Assembly (NCBI GenBank): GCA_963738305.1
Contig: CAVTVU010000001.1
Location: 186,001 to 250,000 of the forward strand
Origin: JBBRHQ01 sp963738305
GTDB taxonomy: Bacteria; Actinomycetota; Thermoleophilia; Solirubrobacterales; 70-9
DNA: 64,000 bases
Direction of reading: 5' to 3'
This document shows positions 10,424 through 19,165 of this stretch, in pieces (positions within the stretch are counted from its first letter, which is position 1; each line of letters opens with the position of its first letter). A model generated the notes under the pieces. The model saw only the letters and a program-made list of their open reading frames with translations. It did not search any database and was not told the origin of the DNA. A program made the translations under genes and the position numbers.

Positions 10424-10867
10424 TCAGTGCCCGGGACCCTTCTCGCAGTTATGGGAGTGGCCCCGACCCGCTCCGCCGTCACAGTAGTCGGCGCCCGGGG
10501 ACCGCCGTAGAGGCGGTCGGGGTCGGGGACCTCCGTAGAGGCGGTCGTTGCCGGTGCCTCCGTGACACCGTCCTTCCCGGGGCCCATCCTGCAGATATCA
10601 TTTCCGGAGTCGCCCCAGCAGCCGTCGCTGCCGGGGTGGAGTGGATCGCAGGAGATCGTTGCCGGCACCTCCAACGCAGTCTGAGTTGCAGCGGGCCGGT
10701 GGTGCAGGTGTCATCGCCGCCTCCTCCAATGCAGCGGTTGCGCCGGGCGCCCTGCGAGTAGCAGGTGTCGGCGCTCGTTGTTGCCGATGAACTTATCCGA
10801 ACCATTGCCCAAGTACACGGTGAGGGGGATCGGCAGCGGTGCGTCTACCTCGACCTTGTCGGGGGAA
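10424..10867 (-). pseudogene. 5'-truncated RTX (calcium-binding repeat) gene
   Basis: Reading leftward, the fragment begins without a start codon at VDAPLPIPLTVYLGNGSDKFIGN and continues through glycine/aspartate nonapeptide-like repeats GGGGDDTC, GGAGNDLL, GDSGNDIC, GGTGNDRLYGG and DGGAGRG, the pattern of hemolysin-type calcium-binding (RTX) repeats. At least three frame changes are needed. Its upstream end meets the tRNA 3' fragment at once, so the N-terminal coding part, including any secretion signal, has been replaced. It cannot be expressed as a normal secreted protein. Confidence 0.55.
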
Positions 10868-10900
10868 GGGCCCAGGTGACGGGATTCGAACCCGCGATCG
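10868..10900 (-). other. tRNA 3'-end fragment, candidate attachment site
   Basis: The minus strand reads as a T-arm (stem GCGGG/CCCGT around the loop TTCGAAT) followed by CACCTGG and GCCC, the layout of a tRNA 3' end. The bases before it do not fold into an anticodon arm, and the matching 5' acceptor strand CCAGGTG is absent nearby, so the tRNA is incomplete. A tRNA 3' end next to a truncated gene, 1.3 kb from a recombinase, is what an att site left by an integrated element looks like. Confidence 0.4.
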
Positions 10901-11200
10901 CTACAAGGCTGAGGTTCCTCGGTGGAGGATGATGTGTGCATGACCAGGCTGCTCACGGTCCGAGTTCGCATGAGCCGAGTCCGGACCAGAGTGCTAGAAG
11001 GTCTCGGGATCGCCATAATGCCACCCGTGCTGAGATCAAAGGCTCCGGGGGCCTGACCCCCGACCGGGCAAGGGGCGAAGGAGGGGGCGTTAGCGTCCGC
11101 GAGAAGGGTAGAACGGGTGCAGCTTCCCGGCCGGACTTGAACGAGTGCTGAGAGCGGAGGGCTAGGAAAGGTTACCGCGCGTCGCGCCCTTGCTGTCGCG
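10901..11200. other. Intergenic with a small GC hairpin
   Basis: No gene seen. A hairpin GGGGG-CCTGA-CCCCC lies near 11046-11060; it is not followed by a T run. The region separates the tRNA fragment from the membrane-protein gene and should hold that gene's promoter. Confidence 0.35.
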
Positions 11201-12808
11201 GTGCTCGCGTATGCGGCGCTCGCACTCTGGCTCACTCGCGGGGTGTCGTTCACACTCGACGAGTTGCAGTACTTCGCGGAGAGCCACGGGTTCGCTCCGG
11301 ATTCGATTGCATACCCGATCGGCGGCCACCTGACCGCGGTCACGCGCCTCTTCTCGAAGCTAGCCTGCGCCTGTTCGGGCCGACGCATCTTCCGTTTCAG
11401 CTATTCGTGATCGCGCTCGCGGCTGGCGTAGCTGTACTTCTGTTCGCCCTCATCAAGCGCAGGGTCGGCCCGCTCGCAGCCCTGGCTCTGGCGATCTTGG
11501 TCCTCTTCCTTGGCTTGACTCCGGAGGTGCTGCTTGGCCGGACGATGATGTGGAGCCAGGCGACCGCCGCCGGCCTTGCTGCGTTCTTGGCGCTCGACCT
11601 ACGAAGTCGGCGAGGGGACGCGCTCGCTTGCCTTCTGCTGATCGTGGCTGTGCTCTCCTTCGAAGTCGGCACCGCCTTCGTGATCGGCGCAGGGGCGTGG
11701 ATTCTCGCCGAGCGTGGCAGCCGTCGGATCTGGCGGAGCCTCATCATCCCACTTGGCCTTTACGCAGCCTGGTGGGTGTGGGCACTGCAGTTCGATCAGA
11801 CATACACGATATGGGCGAACCTTCTCCTGACACCCGCCTGGACTGCCGACTCGCTGGCTGCGGCCGCGGCTGTCTTGACCGGGCTCGGGTTCGATTTCAG
11901 TGGCGGGTCAACCACCCCCGACGTTTGGACCCAGTCTTTTGCCTGGGGTGGGGCAGGGTGGCCGCGGCAGTAGGTGTTGGGTTCCTCGTGGTCAAGTTAC
12001 GTCGGTCCGGGACATCGCCGCTGTTGTGGGGGGCTATCGGTTTCCTCGTCACGCTATGGATCGCGGGAGCCATGTCGTACCCAGCCATACCGGTTTCGCG
12101 CGTCCCCAACGCCGATCGGTATGCCTCCCCAGTCGCGATCGGTCTTATCCTCGTCCTCGCCTCGAGCTTCGCAGGGGCGTTCCCCTCGCGCCGGGCTCTG
12201 CTCGTGATCTTCGCTGTGGTGGCCTTCGCCCTGCCTGTGAATCTGTGGCAGATGCGCGAGTATGGGGCCTACATTCGGACTGAGTCAAACCTCACCAAAG
12301 CACGGCTATCGATTGTCGAGCTTGAACGGGAAGCGACCTCCTCCGAGTCCGGGGCCTCTGTTGGAGTCCCGGTTCTGGCTGGGCCGGCATTCCACGCTCT
12401 CCCGGAATCTCCGACTATCTAGCTAATGTTGATCGCTTTGGCAGCTTCGCGTACTCGGTCGAAGAGCTAGATGCCGCGTCCCCGTCGGTACGGCAGGTGG
12501 CCGATGAGACACTAGACAGCATTGTCAAGCCGCAGATCAGCCCGGTCGAGGTGGGGAAGCCAAAGTGCACCGGCGAGCGTAGCGAGGTGGAGATTCCGCC
12601 CGGTGGAGCGGTGTTGCGATCAGAGTTGGGCGGTGCGGTGAGCCTACGGCGGTTCGCGGACGAGTCCACGATCGAGGTCGGCACACTCGCGCCGGGTACG
12701 CCCGCCAGGATCGTGGTCCCATTCGACGGGGCGAGGCGACCATGGATCGCTTCGATTGGCGCCGGGGCGCTCGAGATCTGTACGGTAAGTTTGGCCAAGA
12801 GCTCATAG
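11201..12808 (+). pseudogene. Polytopic membrane protein, three frameshifts
   Basis: Pieces in different frames join into one protein of about 535 residues: an N-terminal membrane helix and TLDELQYFAESHG; then LFVIALAAGVAVLLFALIK, LAALALAILVLFLGLT and further hydrophobic helices; then LLWGAIGFLVTLWIAGAMSYPAIPVSRVPNADRYASPVAIGLILV; and a C-terminal soluble domain of about 125 residues ending LEICTVSLAKSS. Frame changes fall near 11370, 11940 and 12415. At least eight membrane helices are visible. The layout recalls glycosyltransferase- or O-antigen-ligase-like proteins, but no catalytic motif is recognisable, so I leave the function open. The GTG start is tentative. Confidence 0.55.
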
Positions 12809-13179
12809 CGGTCGTCAGGTGGGGGCGAGCGGGCCAGAGCAACCCGCCGTGATCGTAAACGCCACCTGGAGTGGCCGAGAGGATCATGTCTTTTGCGGAC
12901 ACGACGGCACCGCCCGACTTGCTAGGGGGTGGACGAGCACCCTCGAGGATTATCAACTGGGAGATGAGGGAGCTGATCAGGACGGCGACGACACCGTGGT
13001 CGGCCTCGTCCTTCACCGAGGACATCTCAGCGGCGGCGTCGAGTGGGTCGAGCGGGGGTCGGAGCCGTCTGGCACCTCCGCGATCGCAAGGTCTCCCGAG
13101 CGGAGAGCTTCTTCTCTTGGCGCGAGGCCCTCCGTCGGTTGTGCCTTCGGATATGGCGAGCCTACCTCGCGACGACGCA
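12809..13179. other. Intergenic or decayed sequence
   Basis: No convincing gene. On the minus strand a 75-residue reading beginning MSSVKDEADHGVVAVLISSL has a weak hydrophobic stretch and might be a small membrane protein or a relic. It lies downstream of the second helix-turn-helix copy and may contain that copy's worn 3' half. Confidence 0.3.
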
Positions 13180-13503
13180 CTACCTTCCCGGGAGATCGCC
13201 TCTCCCCCGACAGCCCTGCGGCTTCGAGGTGAGGGCGCGGGAGACTCCCCGCTCGCAGCGCCCCCGTCTGCGCGAATTCCTAGCCGAGAAGCACTCCTCG
13301 TACCGCTGCGGGTGGATCCCGTTCCCCCGGCTCTGCAGGGTCGAGCGTGGGATCGGAAGCCCTCGCCGGCGAGATTGTGCGGCCATTCGTGTGTTGCCGC
13401 TTGCCAGGGCTGTAGCCACAAGGCCGCGCTCGATCTCCTCCTCGGTGTAGCTGGTGCGCGTGCGTTTTGCTGGATGAGGCTGGGCGATGGGCGTGGAGTT
13501 CAT
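13180..13503 (-). pseudogene. Phage-type helix-turn-helix protein, copy 2, decayed
   Basis: From ATG the frame reads MNSTPIAQPHPAKRTRTSYT, EEEIERGLVATALASGNTRMAA and, after a frame change, LPIPRSTLQS and IHPQRYEE. This matches copy 1 at 9777-10339 residue for residue over most of the first 70 positions, with matching DNA. The remainder is not recognisable, so this copy has lost its helical C-terminal half. The upstream sequence also matches that of copy 1 for about 20 bases. The two copies bracket 3.2 kb in the same orientation. Confidence 0.55.
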
Positions 13504-13716
13504 GCACACAATTCTCCCAACAGCGTCGGCGCCAACTCCGTCTAGCGGGTGGATGGCCATCTCCTTTCGGAAGTGAGATTTATCTCTTGCTTTCCGAGTC
13601 TGACTCTTCAAGCCCTCAACCAAGTCGCAGGTCTGCCCTGAGAGCTCCATCGGCCCCCGCCAAGTAGTCATGCTTAGGCAGACATAGACGGGGCTACGCC
13701 CCCGATATAGCGTTGC

Positions 13717-14853
13717 ATGATCGAGCCGTTCGCGTCGAAAGACCTCTTTTTCGCCTACGCCCTACTCCAGGCGGTGATCTTCCTTCTTCTGGTCCGGTTC
13801 CTAGACCTTTACGAACGGGAACCGATCTCGGTGGTCTTCGTGATGTTCTTCTGGGGGGCGATCGGGGCCGCGATCTTGGCGTCTGGGGGCAACGAGCTGC
13901 TCCAGAGTTGGTTGCCCAGAAGCTGAAAGTTGTTTACGGGCCGATGATCTCGGCGCCGATCGTCGAGGAACTGGCCAAGGGGCTGGCACTGGTGGGAGCC
14001 TTCCTGGTCTCGCAATGGGCGGGACGGCGCTTTGGGTTGTTCGAGTTCGATGGCGTCACCGACGGCATCGTCTATGGCGCGGCGGTAGGCATCGGTTTCG
14101 CCTTCACTGAGGACCTCTATTACTTCTTTCGGGAACTTCAGCTGACGAGCAACTTAGGCAACGCGCTTCACGTCTACATCGATCGACGGGATTTTTTCGG
14201 ACCCGCGATGCTGCGACACGCGATTTGGACTGCAACGTTCGGCGCCGGCCTCGGAATGGCAACATGGAGCCGAAGCAGGGCGAAACAAATCCTCTTCCCG
14301 GTGCTTGGGTTGGCCCTCGCTATGGCCATGCATGCCATCAAGAACGGGCTGGTCCCAGTCATCCTGGCGATCAAGTATGGATTCGAAACGACTTACAGCT
14401 ATCTAGCAGGATTCGTGCCAATCGATTTAGCCCTGCGGATGGATCGCACCGCGGAATCGGCAACGTCGACCCTAAGGTTGATCTCGTGGGCGTACGTCGC
14501 GATTTTCTTCGCCGCGATGGCGGTCTGGCTTCGGTGGCAACGGCAGGTGATCGAACGCGAGCTGGTCGCTGAAGCACGCCGTGGTCTGATCTCTCGGCCG
14601 AGGCGAATCTGGCGCCTCGCTTCATCCGCCGCAGCGAGCTCTACCTCGGCTTGATCCGGGACGGCAAAGCCCATGAGATGCGGACCACGGCCAGGATGTA
14701 CGGGGATCTTGCAGCCTCGCCTTTGCTAAACGCCGCATCAGAAGCCGACGCGGCGGAGAGGCGTAGCTGAAACGGCGGCGAGACCGGATCAGGTGGCTGC
14801 GTGAGGAACTTCGGACGGCTCAGGCGCAGGCTCCAGCCCGGCCGGAGTCGTAA
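13717..14853 (+). pseudogene. PrsW-like intramembrane protease, two or three frameshifts
   Basis: Membrane helices alternate with the conserved motifs PIVEELAKG (EE box), FEFDGVTDGIVYGAAVGIGFAFTED (FxxxED box) and MHAIKNG, which mark the PrsW/CPBP-type glutamic intramembrane protease superfamily; PrsW of Bacillus cleaves an anti-sigma factor. The frame loses one base near 13912 and changes again near 14590, after which a soluble tail SAEANLAPRFIRRSELYLGLIRDGKAHEM follows. A third change near 14768 may extend it to LKRRRDRIRWLREELR. TATAGC ends 6 bases before the ATG, which suggests a leaderless transcript. The target is unknown; no anti-sigma gene is adjacent. Confidence 0.65.
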
Positions 14854-15668
14854 CCGCGTAGGAAGGACTTGGCCCGCTCAGGTCCGCTGCCATGGGACTG
14901 TGGATCGTCCGGAGAAGTCCCCGGCGGATCACCTAGGGCCTCTCTACTGAATAGCTCTCCTCCACATCGCCACGTTCGAGCAATCCCCGCCGGTAGACCG
15001 AAAACTCCACACCCCGGCCAGACAATCTGCCTGCAGTTCGTATTCGTGGCTTCGAATGCCCCCCTCACTCTTGGTAATTCCAAGGAGATTTTGAATGTGG
15101 TGGCCGTTCTCGTGGGCGACCGAGATCGCAACCGCGGCGTCGCCGACGAAGTGCTTTAGGAGACCAGCCTCATATGGCAAGTCCAAATAGACCGTCGTGG
15201 GGCAGTAGAAAGACGACCTGTTGGGCTCCTCCGGTCCGCACCGGGTACCCACGGGCCGGCCGAAGATCACCTCTCCGGGAGCCGTATAGGTATAGCCGGC
15301 GCGGTTGAAGGCGGTCTGCCAGTACTCAGCAACGTCCCGATCCACCGTGGTAAGCCACTGCGGCAGAGTTGGCCCTCTGAGCCGCGTATCGCTGGTAAGT
15401 CTGGTGCGCTCCTGCCGCGGGCAAGCTGGGGAAGCTTTGCCAGGACTTGGGCGCCGTTGGGGTCGGTTGTCGCTTCAGAGCTCCCCTCACCGACGCTCAG
15501 CGTGGTCACCTGTCCAATTCGGACGGCATTGTCGTTAGAACCATTGTTTTCATCGCCGCAACCCGCCGCAAGGCCAATGATCAGTGCGAGCGGGACAAGC
15601 GCCTTCCAGACAGTCGGCTCTATGCGTGCGGAAGAGATCCTAGCCGAGCCTATGAGAACTGTATCCAC
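14820..15668 (-). pseudogene. Neutral zinc metallopeptidase lipoprotein, two frameshifts
   Basis: The N-terminus is a lipoprotein signal with lipobox LAAGCGD. After a frame change near 15345 comes DRDVAEYWQTAFNRAGYTYTAP, VYLDLPYEAGLLKHF, AISVAHENGHHIQNLLGI and HEYELQADCLAGVW, the full signature of the YpfJ-type neutral zinc metallopeptidase family; HENGHH supplies the zinc histidines and glutamate and ELQAD the third ligand. After a second change near 14980 the chain ends PGTSPDDPQSHGSGPERAKSFLRGY. Substrates of this family are not known. It converges on the PrsW-like gene, and their 3' ends overlap slightly. Confidence 0.7.
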
Positions 15669-16118
15669 CCCACGCCCCGTTCAAATATTCCAGAATTATC
15701 GTAGCTCCAATAGTGGGGGTGTTTCCACCAGGTCTTTCGATGTTCAACGCGATACTGCGGACGCATGGGTCTCATATCAACGACAGCCACGAGAGAAGGA
15801 CGCATGCGAGTGGCCCTGATGATCTGACCGTACTCCGGCTAATCGGCCAACGTCAACCCTAATTTTGGTTGGCTCCGACGCAAGGTCGCGTAAGAATCCG
15901 CGCTACAAGATGGGATCCTGCAGCACAAATGGACTGCTATCTCGCTGCAAGAACCGCCGCATACGCCACTCAGCGGGTCGGCTCAATAAGGACGTCCCGA
16001 CGGACGCGGCGGCTCTGAGTGACGGCCATCCGTCGGCAGGCGAGGGGGTTACACGATGCAATAACTACGAATCTAGTTTGCCGCAGGATAGGGTTCATCC
16101 TCCCGATCGAGGTCCAAC
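15669..16118. other. Intergenic, nothing recognised
   Basis: About 450 bases between a leftward metallopeptidase and a rightward membrane-protein gene. Base composition is less GC-rich than around it. Both promoters must lie here but I cannot place them with confidence, and I see no conserved protein. Confidence 0.4.
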
Positions 16119-17282
16119 TTGAGCCTACTTTCGCCCGGTCTCTTGGTCGCCATCCTTATCGCCGCCACGGTGTTGGCGGTTCTTCGATGGCGCCGAAATC
16201 ACCAGGACGCTCGAGTAAGAGTCACGCTTGGCCTGGCCCTGATCGCCCTCAGCCTGATTCTGTGGTTCTCAGTGCTTGGCACCCGAGACGCGCCGCGTGA
16301 GGAGCCGTTGTACGTTGGTGTTGTCCCGCCAGCGACTACGCCGACGGGGAACGGGTTCGACGTTGCTCTGTCGGTGGAGGTCAACGGCTGCAGTGGCCCC
16401 GTCGACGTCACGATAGTCGCAGCTGGGACGGCAGAATACTGGAGTCGAGTCGCGTCAAGTGTGCCGCGCCGATCGGCGTTCCGGTTGTTTCTCCCCCATG
16501 CCGACGCCGACACGGTCGAACTGGGGCTTGCGACCAGCGCAGGTGCGCTCAGGCGACCTACGCTGGCTGGGACGACGACAGCCGGCCTAACGAATGCGCT
16601 CGTGAAGCGGGTCGACGAAAACGCGATCGCGTCGGGGACCGTGCTGGATTGGGGGCATGGGTTGGAACCTGTGGTGGCGCGATTCAAGGCTAATTGGCTG
16701 CAGCCGCGCGGCCTGTATCAGTGCTTCCTGGAACTGCCAGCTCTCACGGGATCCCTAAGCGTGCTCGGAGCGCAGCAGGCGCTAGCGGTGGCGTCGGACA
16801 AACCGGACGCGCGGTTCGGAGGTCGATCTCGGATTCGAGCTCGGATCGTTTCAGCCCGAACGGGCTTTGCTGCGCCCTACCGCCCGGGACTCGAGACAAC
16901 CCTTGGTACGTCGACAGTGGTCGTTCCAAACGGTCAGGTACTGGTCAGCGATTCGCTACCCCCTCCAACCGAAACGATCGACCAACAGCCCACTTACAGG
17001 TGCGAGACGAGACCGACAGTGACCGCGCCGCTGACGGATCCGAAGGGTGCCGACATTGTGATCACGCCCCAAAGTCGAGGAGGCGCTTACTCACGCGAAT
17101 ATCTGCGCGAGACCATCAGCCCGGATTGCGGCGCGGTCGCTGCAGTCGCATTAGGGCGGGCCGGAACCGGACGGGACATCGCCGTGCTTTTGATCGGCGG
17201 GCTGCTGTCGATGGGCACCGCGCTCCTCCTCGACTCACTACTGCAGCGGTTGACTGAAAGAAAAGGACTGCGGTGGGACTGA
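16119..17282 (+). CDS. Membrane protein with extracellular domain, unknown function
   Basis: An intact 387-residue protein, one of few in this stretch. Two N-terminal membrane helices (residues about 3-22 and 36-52) and one near the C-terminus (IAVLLIGGLLSMGTALLLDSLL) bracket a 300-residue domain that should lie outside the cell. Four cysteines are spread through it (NGCSG, YQCFL, YRCET, DCGAV), plausibly two disulfides. The start is TTG; no better start keeps the first helix. I do not recognise the family. No operon partner is apparent. Confidence 0.65.
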   Translation: MSLLSPGLLVAILIAATVLAVLRWRRNHQDARVRVTLGLALIALSLILWFSVLGTRDAPREEPLYVGVVPPATTPTGNGFDVALSVEVNGCSGPVDVTIVAAGTAEYWSRVASSVPRRSAFRLFLPHADADTVELGLATSAGALRRPTLAGTTTAGLTNALVKRVDENAIASGTVLDWGHGLEPVVARFKANWLQPRGLYQCFLELPALTGSLSVLGAQQALAVASDKPDARFGGRSRIRARIVSARTGFAAPYRPGLETTLGTSTVVVPNGQVLVSDSLPPPTETIDQQPTYRCETRPTVTAPLTDPKGADIVITPQSRGGAYSREYLRETISPDCGAVAAVALGRAGTGRDIAVLLIGGLLSMGTALLLDSLLQRLTERKGLRWD

Positions 17283-17341
17283 ACGGCGTGCCCCGAAGCG
17301 ACCATGAGCGAGCGTCGATAGCGCGGCGAGTCTTCAACCCC

Positions 17342-17596
17342 CTAGGGCAAGCGTGACCCTGGGAGGGTGTCGCCGAATCCCGGCGGGACAGACCCATTGC
17401 CGACCGTGGAATCCTGGCCGGTCGTGTCCACGGGTCGGACGCTGCCCGTTCCCGGCGGGGCATCGTTCCCCGAGCCAGCTGAGCTGGAACTGTCACCGCC
17501 GCCACAGCCAGCCGTGCCGACACCGAACCCGATCGCCGCTACAGACGCAAGCAACATGGTGCAGCGTCTTGATTTCGCAATGGTGATGAGACTCAT
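17342..17596 (-). CDS. Short lipoprotein
   Basis: An 84-residue protein with basic residues (AKSRRC), a hydrophobic stretch and lipobox VGTAGCGGG, followed by a Ser/Gly/Pro-rich tail (SSSSAGSGNDAPPGTGS) without recognisable domain. The chosen ATG gives a long n-region; a second ATG 13 codons later would also give a signal peptide. Probably a cell-surface lipoprotein of unknown role. It converges with the membrane-protein gene before it. Confidence 0.5.
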   Translation of the reverse strand: MSLITIAKSRRCTMLLASVAAIGFGVGTAGCGGGDSSSSAGSGNDAPPGTGSVRPVDTTGQDSTVGNGSVPPGFGDTLPGSRLP

Positions 17597-17801
17597 CGGC
17601 AATCCAAACCTTGCAGCCTGGCGGGGATGTGCGCCTCCATGCAAGCCTCCGCAGTGCTTCAGAGACTAGAGCTATGGCCCAGGGAATGTCAATCTCTGCT
17701 CTCCCGCTAGCTTCGTCCGCCATTGAGACGGCCACGGAAATGGCGGCGCCCAGAACGAGAGTTCGAGTCGGGGAGCGGCATTCGTATCCCGCGCCTTCGG
17801 G

Positions 17802-18029
17802 CTACGGGATCGGGGTTCTGTTCGCCTCCAGCATGTTCGCCCCTAGCTTGCGTCCTCTATTGAAACCCTTCATCGCCGCGACCATCCCCACCATCAGCAG
17901 CGAGACCAGCAGGATCAGGCCGACGTACTCGACCGTTCCCTGGCCGCGCTCGCCCTCGAGCGCGCGGCGGATCGCCTCCAGCCGGTAGTGGATCGCAGCG
18001 TGGGCCCTGCCGAGTAGCGCGTGGAACAT
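17802..18029 (-). CDS. Flp/TadE-like pilin
   Basis: A 75-residue protein with a charged N-terminal leader (about 30 residues), then ERGQGTVEYVGLILLVSLLMVGMVAAM. The GQGTVEY sequence directly before a hydrophobic helix is the class IV (Flp) prepilin pattern; a prepilin peptidase would cut just before or within it and the helix packs in the pilus core. No tad secretion genes are nearby, so the assembly machinery must be encoded elsewhere. AGGAGG lies 6-11 bases before the ATG (as CCTCCT on the plus strand). Confidence 0.7.
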   Translation of the reverse strand: MFHALLGRAHAAIHYRLEAIRRALEGERGQGTVEYVGLILLVSLLMVGMVAAMKGFNRGRKLGANMLEANRTPIP

Positions 18030-18203
18030 CTGAACCTCCTTCGATCGGTTGTGGCCCCGATCGTGAGGAGGTGCGGCTCAAGGATCTAGGCCGAGGAGGG
18101 TCATCCTCCCGGCAGGAGAGTCAAAATAGTCTCGAGCCGCGACTAGGCAACGGAGAAAATGGGGTGCGGGGGGGTGCCGATCTCGCAGGTACGCTGCCCG
18201 CCG

Positions 18204-19154
18204 ATGCGGGTCCTGGTCGTCACCAACTTCGTCCCTGACCCAACGGCACCGCAGCGCGGTCGCTGGGTCGCGGACCAGGTCGAGGAGGTGCGCCGGCTCG
18301 GGGTCGAGGTCGAGACGTTCAGCTTCCCGATGGGGCGCGGCGAGTACGCGCCCGCGACGCGGCGGCTCCGTGCCTTGCTTCGGCGGGTTCGCTTCGACCT
18401 CGTCCACGCCCACTATGGCCTGGCCGGCGCCTGCGCCAAGCTGGCCGGGGCGCGCCCGCTGCTCGTGACCTTCCACGGCACCGACGTCCGCCATCCGGTC
18501 GCCGGGAGGATCTCCCGGACCCTGGCCCGTCGCATCGAGCTGGTCGCGGGCGTCTCACGGGCCCTGTTCGGGCCGGAGGGGGAACGGCCGGGGCTGCCGC
18601 GGGTGCAGGGGGCCAGCGCCGTTCTCCCCTGCGGCATCGACCTCGAGCGCTTCGGGCCGATCCCCCGCGCCGAGGCGCGACGCGAGCTCGGTCTCGACCC
18701 GAACGGCCGCTACCTGCTCTTCCCCGCCAACCCGACCCGGCCGGAGAAACGACACGACCGGGCCGCTGCCCTGGCCGAGGCGGGCGGTGCCACCCTGCTG
18801 GTCGGCGGCGACATCGAGCCCGACCGGATGCGCCTTTGGCTCAACGCCGCCAACGCGGTACTGGTCACATCCGAGAACGAGGGCTTCGGGCTCGCCTCCC
18901 TGGAGGCCCTGGCCTGCGAGGTGCCGGTACTTTCCACGCCGGTCGGGATCGCCCCCATCGCCCTCCCGGGGCTGGCCGGCTGCCTCTGCGCCGAGTTCGA
19001 CACCGCGGCCTGGAGGGAGGTCGTTGAGCCGCATCTTGCGGCCGAGGATCCGCGCATCGATGGCGCCGCCCGAGCGCGTAGGTTCTCGGCCGGGCGGATG
19101 GCGCAGAGGGTCGTGATCGCCTACGAGGAGATCCTCGGTAATGATGCGTCCTGA
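18204..19154 (+). CDS. Glycosyltransferase family 4 protein
   Basis: A 316-residue GT-B fold glycosyltransferase. The N-terminal Rossmann-like half starts RVLVVTNFVPDPTAPQRGRW and includes VHAHYGLAG and LLVTFHGTDV; the C-terminal half holds TLLVGGDIEPDRM and SENEGFGLASLEALACEVPVL, the EX7E nucleotide-sugar-binding motif of family 4. It likely transfers a sugar from a nucleotide donor to a lipid or polysaccharide acceptor at the inner membrane face. Length is a little short for the family (usually 350-400). The coiled-coil gene follows 11 bases later. The ATG chosen places the first beta strand at the N-terminus. Confidence 0.85.
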   Translation: MRVLVVTNFVPDPTAPQRGRWVADQVEEVRRLGVEVETFSFPMGRGEYAPATRRLRALLRRVRFDLVHAHYGLAGACAKLAGARPLLVTFHGTDVRHPVAGRISRTLARRIELVAGVSRALFGPEGERPGLPRVQGASAVLPCGIDLERFGPIPRAEARRELGLDPNGRYLLFPANPTRPEKRHDRAAALAEAGGATLLVGGDIEPDRMRLWLNAANAVLVTSENEGFGLASLEALACEVPVLSTPVGIAPIALPGLAGCLCAEFDTAAWREVVEPHLAAEDPRIDGAARARRFSAGRMAQRVVIAYEEILGNDAS

Positions 19155-19165
19155 AATGGTGAGAG

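Noticed and set aside
10868..10940. Complete tRNA gene
   Set aside because: Only the T-arm and 3' acceptor strand can be formed; no anticodon arm, D-arm or matching 5' strand is present.
13660..13712. Seventh copy of the double-hairpin repeat
   Set aside because: TGCTTAGGCAGACATAGACGG and GGGGC-TAC-GCCCC resemble the layout, but stem 1 does not pair and the GGTGTTA loop is missing.
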